64,000 bases of DNA from JABAAE01 sp905480545 (GCA_943788025.1 CALSOR010000004.1:620001-684000), one strand, 5' to 3'. Numbered from the stretch's first letter, positions 37,385 to 46,128 are shown. Notes: a model not told the origin generated them from the sequence alone. Program-made: numbers and translations.

Positions 37385-37890
37385 CCGATCATTGCCATTT
37401 GGTTGAACTTTCCGACGAAAAACTATTAGAGCAATGTAGCGTAAAAAGGACTCGCGGTAGCGGTCCGGGCGGGCAACATCGAAACAAAGTTGAAACCGCA
37501 ATTGTAATTACGCATTTGAAAACAGGCGTTATTGGAGAAGCAAGCGAAAAACGCAGTCAGGATGACAACAAAGTTGTTGCGATCAAACGCTTGCGGCAGA
37601 ACCTTGCGATTCTAATCCGATCCAAAAGAACCGAGCAACTTGGTGACGTTGCCCAAAAACGGGTCCAGTCCAAAAAGATCTCGGTGAACACCAACCACGA
37701 TGACTTTCCGATTTTACTCGCAGAAGCCCTCGATCGATTGCACGAAAATGAATTTGACATTTCCAGAGCATCGGAAAAACTTCATTGCACCAACTCGCAG
37801 CTGATGAAATTTCTGAAACAACTCCCTGCAGCATTCGAATACTTTAATCAACAACGTCAAACACGTGATCTACCTCGATTACGCCATTGA
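37381..37890 (+). CDS. Release-factor-like GGQ protein (RF-1 domain only)
   Basis: 169 residues. The peptidyl-tRNA hydrolysis motif is GSGPGGQHRNKVETA (GGQ at 30-32). There is no codon-recognition domain, so it cannot act as a normal RF1/RF2. The C terminus is helical (AEALDRLHENEFDISRASEKL) and differs from the basic tail of ArfB. Stand-alone GGQ proteins rescue stalled ribosomes or release peptides from split subunits, and this is the likely role here. The start ATG overlaps the stop of the SGNH hydrolase gene. Confidence 0.85.
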   Translation: MTDHCHLVELSDEKLLEQCSVKRTRGSGPGGQHRNKVETAIVITHLKTGVIGEASEKRSQDDNKVVAIKRLRQNLAILIRSKRTEQLGDVAQKRVQSKKISVNTNHDDFPILLAEALDRLHENEFDISRASEKLHCTNSQLMKFLKQLPAAFEYFNQQRQTRDLPRLRH

Positions 37891-37981
37891 ATTGGAGTGA
37901 CTTCAGGGCGAGTACTCAACTTACATTAATTGGTCATATCGTCTCCGCATTTCAACCACTAAACAATTCGAGACTCCCCCC

Positions 37982-38329
37982 ATGCCAAGCATTAGTTTTG
38001 ACGGAAAAACAATTGAATGTGATTCTGGGCAAACGCTTCGAAATGCCTTGATCGCGGCAGGGACATCACCCCACAATGGTCAATCAACTTGGTTGAATTG
38101 CAAGGGCCTCGGCAGTTGCGGAACCTGCGCTGTAAAAGTCACTGGCGTTACCCATGACAAAACGATAATGGAAAAATGGCGGCTTTCTTTTCCACCGCAC
38201 AAGAACTCAAGCGGCCTGCGGTTGGCTTGCCAGGTCATTGTCACCAACGATTTAGTGGTAGAAAAGCAAAACGGATTTTGGGGGCAGAAAATGGCTGCGT
38301 CGCAATCGGAATCCAACAAGTCTACCTGA
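37982..38329 (+). CDS. 2Fe-2S ferredoxin
   Basis: 115 residues. The cluster ligands are Cys40, Cys46, Cys49 (CKGLGSCGTC) and Cys83 (RLACQ), in the plant-type C-x5-C-x2-C pattern with the fourth Cys 34 residues later. The fold start SISFDGKTIECDSGQTL matches beta-grasp ferredoxins. It is a soluble one-electron carrier, and no partner reductase or oxygenase lies nearby. The C-terminal 20 residues (MAASQSESNKST) are polar and probably disordered. It converges with the HTH-EIIA gene, 22 bases away. Confidence 0.9.
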   Translation: MPSISFDGKTIECDSGQTLRNALIAAGTSPHNGQSTWLNCKGLGSCGTCAVKVTGVTHDKTIMEKWRLSFPPHKNSSGLRLACQVIVTNDLVVEKQNGFWGQKMAASQSESNKST

Positions 38330-38351
38330 ATCGGGTCGTCAAAAAGCTTAA

Positions 38352-39053
38352 TTAATTCAAAGCTTCTTCTGCTGAACAAATCACATCATACGCAGACCGC
38401 CCGCTTTCCGCTGAACGGATCTCCTCAAGAACTTCCGAGTTCGAAATGATTCGACTTAATCGAGCCAATGTCTTGAGGTGAGTCGTTTCGTCTGTCGAAC
38501 AGATCAGCCAAAACACGTCGGTCAATGAATTGCCACCAAACGGAACACCACGTCCAGCAACACCAAGCGCAAGAATCGGCTGCCCCAAGATTGACGACAA
38601 TGGACGGCGAGGGTGCAGCAGCGCCACCCCTGACTCAAGAGCGGTGGTTTGCATATCCTCACGCTCGCGCACCGCGGAAGCCATCTTCTCAATGTCCCAA
38701 AGCAACCCTGTCGACGCCGCCAATTCACTCATCGATTGAATCACAGACGATTTGGTTTTACCACCGAACGGTATGGAAATCGTTTCGGGAGAGAGCAAAC
38801 TGGAGATCGTGGAGTCTTCCGGCAACGCAGTCGACTGCCTCGCCATCGCACCTTCAACCTGAGCAAGCTCCTCTTGATCGAGGACACCCAGTCGTTGCTC
38901 CAGCCATTGGTGGATCTCTTGAGGCGAAAATCGCCATTTTCCATCCACTCGGTGGCCAGGAATCCGACCTCGGTTCGTCAGCTTCTCGACCTTTTGCTTT
39001 TCGATATGCAAATACTTTGCGAGCGAGTCAATGTCGTAGTCTTCGTGTTGCAT
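38352..39053 (-). CDS. Excisionase-type HTH fused to PTS EIIA domain
   Basis: 233 residues. The N terminus is a MerR/excisionase-like helix-turn-helix (DIDSLAKYLHIEKQKVEKL then RGRIPGHRVDGKWRFSPQEIHQWL). Residues about 80-230 form an EIIA domain of the PtsN/fructose type, with the phosphorylatable His in GVALLHPR and LALGVAGRGVPFG. No EIIB, EIIC or HPr gene is adjacent. The architecture suggests DNA binding controlled by phosphorylation from a regulatory PTS branch, which is inferred from the domains. No target operator was identified. Confidence 0.85.
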   Translation of the reverse strand: MQHEDYDIDSLAKYLHIEKQKVEKLTNRGRIPGHRVDGKWRFSPQEIHQWLEQRLGVLDQEELAQVEGAMARQSTALPEDSTISSLLSPETISIPFGGKTKSSVIQSMSELAASTGLLWDIEKMASAVREREDMQTTALESGVALLHPRRPLSSILGQPILALGVAGRGVPFGGNSLTDVFWLICSTDETTHLKTLARLSRIISNSEVLEEIRSAESGRSAYDVICSAEEALN

Positions 39054-39216
39054 TTATTTTGGCAAGTTATAAAACGGCGAAAATGAGTATGGCGATGAAA
39101 AGCTGAGGGAAATGCGACAGTGGGTCCAACAAACACATCCTCCGCTCAAGAAACCGGAACCATGAATGAGTTGAGCAAACCGCAATTCCTCCCGCGCACC
39201 AAAGCGGCATTATAGC

Positions 39217-40419
39217 CTATTTGCGGGAAGTCGCACGAAGGATTGCAATCAAGCCAACCAAAAAGAATATACCAATGAGACCAGCGACCATCGTGAAACT
39301 CATCGTACCATCACGGCTTTTGAGCGGTCGCAAATAGTATTTGGAATTTGGAAAGTGACTCTCCCAAGCTTGAGTCAAAGAGATCGTCGATGGTATCTGC
39401 TCCAATACTTTTCCTGACAACTCTCCTTTGACCGCTTCTCCAAGCTGCAAATCCCAGGTTGATTCGGTCTCCCGATCGACAATCCGACCGTCCGGATAGG
39501 CATCGAACTGAAGGACCTGATCGTCTAATACGCGATTGAAAACCGTTGTGGAAAAACTGGATCGATCAATGCTCACAACAACGGGAATATCATTGTAAAA
39601 ATCATTAATCGTTTGAACGGCGACTAAGTCGTTGAAACCCCACGCTTTTTGCCCGTTGTGATTACTAATTCCAACCAAAAACTTTTCTGGATCGCGATAA
39701 TACTCTCGGGTGAAAACATCAAGTGTCCGATGCAATATCGCGACCGTCGTTTTGGGATGCATCGTCTTCCATCGTTGCCAGTCCGTGAGCAAGGATGCCA
39801 CCGGCGTCAAACGAGTGCCTTTCAACTCGCCTTCCATGCACTCCCCTCGAATGTGACTCCAAAGACTACCGCTTTCTTCGTCACGCATCACAAGACTGCG
39901 TTTCCAAAGCATCCCAGACACCGTGAATGTTAACTTCTTCCCTTTAACGTTGGAGGCATACACGATGCCGTTATGACAAAGATGTCACCACGTCGCGGCG
40001 ATTGAAACTCCGTTTAGTTCATCGTTGATGATTTCTCGAGTGGGACCGGTCAACATATTGATCGGATAAGCACGTGCTCGCCCTCCAACTTCCACGCCAA
40101 GTACCAATTCGTCGTCACGCAAAATCATATTTGCATCTGAAACGGGTCTCGCAGCAATGTTTTTTAGTGCCGGCAGCGCCCTGGCGACAACCACTTCTGG
40201 GCGAAATTCTTCCGGGGCAGTTTCGCCGGAAGATTGGATTGGAGTTTGTACGTTAGAAAGTTGTGACCACGCACGAACTTGGAAACTTGGCAGAGCAACG
40301 GCGTTTACCAAAAACGAAACAACAGCACCCAAAAGCAACGTAACGAAATGGAGCTTCGGAAATTTGAACATGGCGAATTTGAACATGGCGAATCTCGATA
40401 AATTGCAGCTTCTAATCAT
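39217..40419 (-). CDS. DUF3179 protein, predicted selenoprotein (copy A, UxxC)
   Basis: Read through TGA 39987-39985 as selenocysteine, this is one frame of 401 codons from the ATG at 40419 to a TAG. GAG lies 12 bases upstream of that ATG; TTG 40479 and ATG 40386 are alternatives. An N-terminal anchor (VTLLLGAVVSFLVNAVAL) precedes the DUF3179 domain: LVLGVEVGGRARAYPINML, TREIIND, VSIAATW-Sec-HLCHNGIVYA, SGMLWKRSLVMRDEE and KTMHPKTTVAI. A C-terminal helix (FTMVAGLIGIFFLVGLIAIL) re-enters the membrane. Relatives carry Cys at the TGA position (CxxC), so the product would hold a UxxC redox pair outside the membrane. The function of DUF3179 is unknown. It follows copy B closely, probably on one transcript. 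Confidence 0.85.
39945..39987 (-). promoter_or_regulatory. Candidate bacterial SECIS of DUF3179 copy A
   Basis: Starting at the UGA, 20 bases lead to the apical loop CGUGU. An inner stem GGCAU/AUGCC of 5 pairs encloses it. On the 3' side a 6-base bulge follows, then an outer stem UAAC/GUUA. G is the second loop base, and the spacing fits the usual 16-37 base window for bacterial SECIS elements. The UGA also lies in a possible alternative UGACA/UGUCA hairpin. The matching element in copy B supports the fold by covariation. Confidence 0.75.
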
Positions 40420-40488
40420 GTGGCAAATCTCAGGCAACGAATCCTTCAATCTTCTCACCAATTCACGCAAGCAACCCAACCAACGACT

Positions 40489-41508
40489 TCACTGACGAAC
40501 CCTTGTTTTTTTCGACGGGGACCAATACTGGGAAGCAGGGTAATACTTTGCCCACGCCGTTGTAAACGACGGAATCGATGAGAGCTGTCTTAGGCGTTTC
40601 CCTTTTAGCTTTCCTTCAGTGCAGAGGCCAACTTGCAAATTCCATTTTGACTGAGTCTGTCTGTCGATGATTTGCTGCTGATCATCGATTTCGAATAGTA
40701 GATCTTGACCATCGAGAGTCCTGAAAAAAATCGCGGATGAAAAACTCTCCACTAAAAGGTTGATAACAACGGGTTTCTCATTCCAAAAATCGTTTACAAC
40801 GGGTTGCTTCTGCAAATGATCAAATCGCCAAGCTTTGGATTTTTTCGAATTGCGAAGACCGACTAGAAAATTTTCAGGCGAGCGGTACATGTCCTGATTG
40901 AATCCTCTTGCGGTGCGATTCAGAAGTATGGCCGTCGTTTTTGGATGGGCAGTCTTCCAACTCCTCCAATCAGTCATCAAGCTGGGAAGAACGTTCAATT
41001 CCGTTCCCTGCAATTTGCCTCGCATTCCTTTACCAAGGATGTGACTCCACAGCGTTTCAGTTTCTTCGTCCCGCATCACAAGACTGCGTTTCCACAGCAT
41101 ACCGGACACCGTAAAATCCAAACGCTGTCCATCAACCGTGGCGGCATACACGATACCGTTGTGACAAAGGTGTCACCAAGTTGCAGCGATGGCGGTACCA
41201 CCCAGTGTGTCATTGATAATTTCGCGTGACGGTCCGGTCAACATATTGATCGGATAAGCTCGAGACTGGCCGTTAATTTCAACGCCGATCACCAATTCTT
41301 CATCTAGTAAAATTTGATCCGCGTCCGCGAGGGACTTTGCTTCACCGGCCTTGATCGCAGGGAATTTCTTCTTAATCACAACAATTGGCTTGAACTCGTC
41401 ATCAGCCGGGCACTTTTGGGTTGTACAAAAAAATGCGGTCGCTGCTATCGAAGAGAAGCTGGCAAAGTAGCGAATGTAATCCTGGATCAAGTATCGCTTT
41501 TTGTTCAT
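40489..41508 (-). CDS. DUF3179 protein, predicted selenoprotein (copy B, UxxC)
   Basis: Read through TGA 41175-41173 (Sec at residue 112), the frame has 339 residues and ends at a real TGA stop (40489-40491). An N-terminal hydrophobic segment (YFASFSSIAATAFFC) suggests export or anchoring. Then come LVIGVEINGQSRAYPINML, SREIINDTLGG, IAATW-Sec-HLCHNGIVYA, SGMLWKRSLVMRDEETE and HPKTTAILLNRT. The 200 codons after the TGA match copy A at roughly half of positions, so the region is under selection and the TGA is not a working stop. Unlike copy A it lacks a C-terminal membrane helix and ends SPSKKTRVRQ. It is the upstream gene of the pair. Confidence 0.85.
41133..41175 (-). promoter_or_regulatory. 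Candidate bacterial SECIS of DUF3179 copy B
   Basis: Same geometry as in copy A: 20 bases between the UGA and the loop CGUGU, inner stem GGUAU/AUGCC (one U-G pair where copy A has C-G), a 6-base 3' bulge and outer stem CAAC/GUUG (first pair C-G where copy A has U-A). The substitutions keep pairing although the surrounding codons differ. Confidence 0.75.
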
Positions 41509-41697
41509 TTCATTCTCATCAAAGACAGCAACGCGGAAGGACGTTTGAATAATCGTGGCATTCTTTCAGATTTCCCAACGTTTCAACGACATAAAACAAA
41601 AAACCTATTCATTTCAGCTGAAAAATCGAAACTTTTTTCCGTCATCGGAGTACTTAATAGTGTGACTGCAAAACACCCCACCTAAAACGGCAACTCG

Positions 41698-41883
41698 ATG
41701 ATTACGCTAGACACCCCACCCCTACTAAGTGAACTCGCCCAAAACCACTTCCGCGAAAAGTCTGCTGACACGTATGAGAATTTGATCCATGCAATCGAGC
41801 GAGAGGGCTATTCCGATCCGTGGGAAAAATTTGAAATGCTACGCCGGATCTTTGAGCCGAAGGCACGGAACCCGAGAATTTAA
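41698..41883 (+). CDS. Small hypothetical protein (61 residues)
   Basis: 61 residues, soluble and charged (ELAQNHFREKSADTYENLI, then DPWEKFEMLRRIFEPKA). The composition and helix pattern look like a real small protein, but no family is recognised. It is divergent from the DUF3179 operon, 189 bases away. The stop codon TAA lies within the first unit of a 15-base tandem repeat, so slippage there could alter the C terminus. Confidence 0.5.
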   Translation: MITLDTPPLLSELAQNHFREKSADTYENLIHAIEREGYSDPWEKFEMLRRIFEPKARNPRI

Positions 41884-41937
41884 ACCCGAGAATTTAAACA
41901 CCGAGAATTTAAACACCGAGAATTTAAACACCGAGAA
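41871..41937. repeat. 15-base tandem repeat at a gene end
   Basis: About four and a half copies of a unit reading CCGAGAATTTAAACA, the first two slightly shorter or altered (CCCGAGAATTTAAA then CCCGAGAATTTAAACA). Each unit carries TAA in several frames. It overlaps the stop of the 61-residue gene and looks like recent slippage expansion. Confidence 0.85.
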
Positions 41938-42041
41938 GAACGATAAATCCTGAAGATTTCCCGCCAATTTTGAAACGTCCCCAGCGAAAGCAGATCAAGT
42001 TCCCGATCGTTTCAGAGGTTGTGATAACGTTTGCGGAAACC

Positions 42042-42965
42042 CTAATCAGTTTCGTAAGTGAAATCGAAGGCAACGTGATGTAGGTGTTCGGATATCAATT
42101 GATCCATGCGGTCGTTCTGAGATACTGAGAAGTGTTCCTTCCAGCTGCCGATCTTGCCTTTCCGGTAAAAAGAACCCAGCTGTTCAACCTCGTGCATATT
42201 GGCGAATTCGCTGGCCCTCATCCTGTCAAAAGACGAGTTTTTCTCAATTTGCCGCAGCATTTTTTTCGTCAATTTAATTCCCAGAAACTCGGCAATCTTG
42301 ACGACAGTGTTGTCGAATTTCAAAAGCAGGTCTTCGTAAGTCAGCAACAACAAGTTACTGGGGATTTCGCGTTGCCACCCAACGACATGATCAAACCAGC
42401 TGCCTCGTTGGACTTGCCCTGAAATAAATCGTTCGAACCAATGATCCCATGAGCAATTGAAGTTACCCGCCCAGGCTTTCTCCGTTTCAAAATGAAAGTA
42501 CGACACGCAGACATCTTTTGGATTACGCGCGATGTAAATAAACTTTCCGGCCTGTTTCGCTGGCCCCCCACCCAAGGCCATCTCAATTGGCATATGGCTC
42601 TTAAAAAGTCGGGGCGATTCCATTGAATCGACAACATCGAGAGACTTTGGGAAGGGCCATGAAGCTTCCATCCAGATCATGTGCTGCCGCAAGGTTCCTT
42701 TATCCGGATTGGCCCCACCATTAATCAGCAACAAAAGAATCTGCGACAACCAAGTCGAACCGGACTTTGGAAAACTGCAAAAGCTAATGTCAGAATCGCG
42801 CATTTGCACATCTCGCGATTGAGCGTAGCGAAGTGGTGTGACGTAAGGAGGCATGAGTCTACCGCTTAGCTTTCGAAAACGGTAACCATCGCTAGCCTCT
42901 TCGATTCCGTCTGATCCATTTTCGTTATAGCCATCATTGTAGGCCGGAATTTTTGATTCAGTCAT
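42042..42965 (-). CDS. SULT-like sulfotransferase (Sulfotransfer_1)
   Basis: 307 residues resembling eukaryotic cytosolic sulfotransferases. The PAPS loop is FPKSGSTWLSQIL, the 3'-phosphate site is IARNPKDVCVSYFHF, and the C-terminal RKGKIGSWKEHFS is the RKGxxGxWK signature that closes over PAPS. No signal peptide. Small-molecule hydroxyls or amines are the usual acceptors of this group, unlike the carbohydrate-type enzyme at 10.8 kb. It is followed downstream by the small gene and repeat on the opposite strand. Confidence 0.88.
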   Translation of the reverse strand: MTESKIPAYNDGYNENGSDGIEEASDGYRFRKLSGRLMPPYVTPLRYAQSRDVQMRDSDISFCSFPKSGSTWLSQILLLLINGGANPDKGTLRQHMIWMEASWPFPKSLDVVDSMESPRLFKSHMPIEMALGGGPAKQAGKFIYIARNPKDVCVSYFHFETEKAWAGNFNCSWDHWFERFISGQVQRGSWFDHVVGWQREIPSNLLLLTYEDLLLKFDNTVVKIAEFLGIKLTKKMLRQIEKNSSFDRMRASEFANMHEVEQLGSFYRKGKIGSWKEHFSVSQNDRMDQLISEHLHHVAFDFTYETD

Positions 42966-43081
42966 AAAACTAAAGTTCTAAAACTTTCCGTTTGAGTGCG
43001 ATCGAGAGCCATATGGTTGGTTCAAGTTTTACGCCGAGTTACATGACCGCATGCCTTTACAAATGTATCCGTTCGACCTTT

Positions 43082-44383
43082 TCATTCAGTGAAGTCCGCC
43101 ATATGCAAATCCTTCATTGAATCGAATGTCTCAGGTTTTCGCAGCCATTCGAAACGACCTGCCGAGTCCCAACCTACGATTCCTGGACGATAATTAATGA
43201 ATGAATTGGCCAAGGCGATATTATATCCGCCAGTGCCGTAAAAAAGAATGGAATCCCCCACCTCAAGCTTCGGCACCGTTCGTGAATTCGCCAATTGGTC
43301 TCGCTGCATACAAGTCGGACCGCAAAAATCATACGTTTCCATCATCGATTTTCGCGATGGCACGTGAACCGGAAAATCAAACTGGCTCGACAATGGGATT
43401 GCCGTCACGCCTGCATCGCAGATCACCGCAGCATTACGATTGTGTGCAGAGGGGCGAATCCCTAGCACAGTTGTAAGCGTAGCGCCAAACGGGCCAAAAA
43501 TCGTTCTGCCAGGCTCGAAAAAAAGAACCGGATCATTTTTGCAATTCGACAAGTAATCCTTCAACGCTCCATAAACTGCTTTGCAGTAGTCACCAACGTC
43601 CGGCAATTCGAGCGGTGTCGCGTCGTCTGTTCCGACGGCAGGAGCGATACTCGCAAGCCCGCCACCTACATTGATCCAACTTAATTCAACACCAAATACC
43701 GATTTCAAAAACTCCGCAAAAGTCGCGAGACACGCTCCTTGATGGCGGAACAAATCCAGATCACGGACATTGGTTCCAATTTGCGAATGCAAGCCACCCA
43801 AAGATAGCGATTTCGAATCGACCACGTAGCGGGCAATCATCGCCGCCTCGCTGCGATCAAGTGGTTCATCGGTTGAAAACCCAAACCGACTAAAGTGACC
43901 TTTGGTCGGCAAACTTAAACGCAAACCAACCTTTGCCACCAAATTTTCGGATGTGGCAATTTTCTCGATCCGTTTTATTTCGTCAAAATGGTCACAATTG
44001 ATCTGGCTGCCACCGAGGATAGCATCTCTTAATACACCATCATTTTTCGCGGGACCGTTGAAAACAATTTCGCACTCGGCAACACCTAACCTCCTCGCCA
44101 AATCAAATTAAGGTTTTGAAACCACCTCTGCAAACGCGGAAAACTGATGAAGCTTCAACAACAGTGCGGCGGTTGGATTTGTCTTGTAAGAAATTGCAAC
44201 TTCACTGTTTGCGTAAAGTTGTCGAGCCGTTCGCTGAAAAGATTCGAATCGATCAGTCAAGCCCGTGATATCAATTACGTAAACTGGAGAACCAAATTCC
44301 CTCACCAACCTAGTTACGGATTCTTCATCCATCCTCAGGAAGCGACTCGGAAATTTCGAATTTGTGATAGACGGATTTCTCAT
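43082..44383 (-). pseudogene. PLP-dependent amino-acid decarboxylase (DapDC/ODC fold), one in-frame stop
   Basis: One frame of 434 codons interrupted only by TAA at 44108-44110. Before it: VYVIDITGL, the PLP-lysine segment AISYKTNPTAALL and FAEVVSKP. After it: FDLARRLGVAECEIVFNGPAKND, GLHSQIGT, WINVGGGLASI, FEPGRTIFG, CGPTCMQRD and YGTGGYNIA. Relatives read AEVVSGGEFDLA, so the stop replaces Glu (GAA to TAA). The fold is that of diaminopimelate/ornithine/arginine decarboxylases (alanine-racemase-like barrel plus beta domain). If the base call is right the enzyme is inactive; a restart at TTG 44101 would lose the lysine. Confidence 0.8.
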
Positions 44384-44697
44384 GTTTTCCAGAATTCAAC
44401 CAACGGTTGATATCCGTTGAATGATTGATATAGCAGTTGAAATTGGCGAAAATTTCGTACAGCAGAAATGGCCGCTGACTCCTGGTTTTTGCAAAAATTG
44501 TCCACTATTCGAAATTTCTGTTTAAATTTGGCCGAAGTGATCCGCTTTTTGCCTGCGGCGACGAACTGTCTAATTTTTAACGCTTTATTTCCGTAGGTTA
44601 ATAGCCCTTAGTCAAAGCTGGCATCCCATAAAATCGCCATTCTGACGCTACGCGAACCTTTTCATATTTTCGTCCTCTTGGGGTATAATACAAAAAT
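44384..44697. other. Divergent promoter region upstream of hflX
   Basis: 314 AT-rich bases between the divergent decarboxylase and hflX. No open frame, repeat or hairpin of note was seen. TATAAT-like words near 44685-44692 (GGTATAATAC) lie just before the chosen hflX TTG, which hints that the real hflX start is further downstream. Confidence 0.4.
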
Positions 44698-46128
44698 TTG
44701 TTTGTCAATTATTTGGAGTCGTTTTTGCACGATAGAGAAAGAAGCGAAAAAACCGAAGGGGAACGAGCCATCCTCGTCAGCGTTTTACTTCCTGGTCAAG
44801 TCTACGAATCCGATCCGCTGAACGAATTAGAAGGGCTTGCAACGACATCAGGTGCAATTGTTGTTGGCAGAATGACACAGCGACGTGAAACCCCCAGTCC
44901 GAATGCTTATTTGGGAACTGGAAAAGTTGAAGAACTGGCGATCTTAGTGGATCATTTTAAGGCAGACGTCGTTTTCTTCGATAATGATCTTGCGCCAAAC
45001 CAAACAAGAAACCTCGAAAAAGCGATTGGCGTCAAAGTCCTTGATCGAACCGAATTGATTTTGGACATCTTTTCAACGCATGCTCAAACTTATGAATCAC
45101 GGCTTGCTGTTGAACTTGCCCAGCTGGAATACTCGTTGCCCAGATTGAAACGAATGTGGACGCACCTCTCCCGAATGAAAATGGGGGTTGGTATGCGTGG
45201 GCCGGGTGAGAAGCAACTAGAGACCGACCGCCGTTTGGTAGAAAAACGAATCCATGATTTAAAAACTGAATTGTCGGAATTCGAACGGCGTAAAGAACGC
45301 CAAGTTGCATCTCGGCGCGATCGCATGACCGTTTCGCTTGTTGGCTATACCAACGCGGGCAAAAGCACGCTGATGAACAATTTGACCGACGCTCAAGTCC
45401 TCGCCGAAGACAAGCTATTTGCAACCTTGGACACACGAACACGTCGGTGGCAACTTCCCAATTGGGGGCCCGTTTTACTGAGCGATACTGTTGGATTTAT
45501 CCGCAATCTACCTCACCGTTTGATTGCCAGTTTTAAAGCAACTTTGGAGGAAGCGAACCAAGCTGACCTTTTGATACATGTTTGCGATGGCAGCAATCCA
45601 GCGGTTCGTGATCAAATTTCTTCCGTCTATGAAGTGTTGAAAGAAATCGGAATCGAAGAGAAAGATACATTGCTTGCGATTAACAAAACGGATGTTGAGG
45701 GTTCAGATGCCTACGTCCAAAGCGTTTTGAATCGTTACCCTAATGCCATTCCAATCAGTGCATATACCAGTGACGGTTTAGATGCGTTTGCCCACGCGGT
45801 TAGTGATGCCCTGAGCCGCTCGTTTAAGGAAATTGACATCGAAACAGGTGTTGATAACGGCCGGATGATCGCATACTGCTCGGCGCATGGTGATGTACTT
45901 TCGACATCGCATTCGGATGACAAAGTGACAATTCATTGCCGAATGCCGCAGCGGTTTCTTGGCCGTATCAACGATCCAACGGTCACGATTCGAAATCGTC
46001 GTGACATTGGTTCGCTAGAGGAATTAAAGGAAGGCATAACGGCAAGCGAAACCAATAATGGTCCCGCTCCAAATGCTGAATTGCACGAAACTGTTGCTGA
46101 AGACATCGCAACTGAAGACGTGGCATAA
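44698..46128 (+). CDS. hflX: GTPase HflX
   Basis: 476 residues. The N-terminal HflX domain has VGRMTQRRETPSPNAYLGTGK and VLDRTELILDIFSTHAQT, a coiled linker follows (QLETDRRLVEKRIHDLK), then the G domain with G1 GYTNAGKST, G3 DTVGFIRNLPH and G4 NKTD. HflX binds the 50S subunit and splits or rescues stalled ribosomes. The nominal TTG at 44698 sits inside a possible -10 box. A TTG at 44713 or 44725 (followed by HDRERSEKTEG) may be the true start. The C-terminal 40 residues are Ala/Glu-rich and variable. The stop overlaps the next start by one base (TAATG). Confidence 0.92.
   Translation: MFVNYLESFLHDRERSEKTEGERAILVSVLLPGQVYESDPLNELEGLATTSGAIVVGRMTQRRETPSPNAYLGTGKVEELAILVDHFKADVVFFDNDLAPNQTRNLEKAIGVKVLDRTELILDIFSTHAQTYESRLAVELAQLEYSLPRLKRMWTHLSRMKMGVGMRGPGEKQLETDRRLVEKRIHDLKTELSEFERRKERQVASRRDRMTVSLVGYTNAGKSTLMNNLTDAQVLAEDKLFATLDTRTRRWQLPNWGPVLLSDTVGFIRNLPHRLIASFKATLEEANQADLLIHVCDGSNPAVRDQISSVYEVLKEIGIEEKDTLLAINKTDVEGSDAYVQSVLNRYPNAIPISAYTSDGLDAFAHAVSDALSRSFKEIDIETGVDNGRMIAYCSAHGDVLSTSHSDDKVTIHCRMPQRFLGRINDPTVTIRNRRDIGSLEELKEGITASETNNGPAPNAELHETVAEDIATEDVA

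Noticed and set aside
39985..41175. Genome-wide reading of TGA as Trp or Cys
   Set aside because: TGA ends several intact genes here at the family's normal C terminus (sulfotransferase at 10744, DUF1501 at 22665, DUF3179 copy B).
39217..41508. Treating the DUF3179 genes as four separate proteins or as pseudogenes
   Set aside because: The two halves of each are in the same frame, the stop is TGA in both at an expected Cys, and the sequence after the TGA is conserved between diverged copies.
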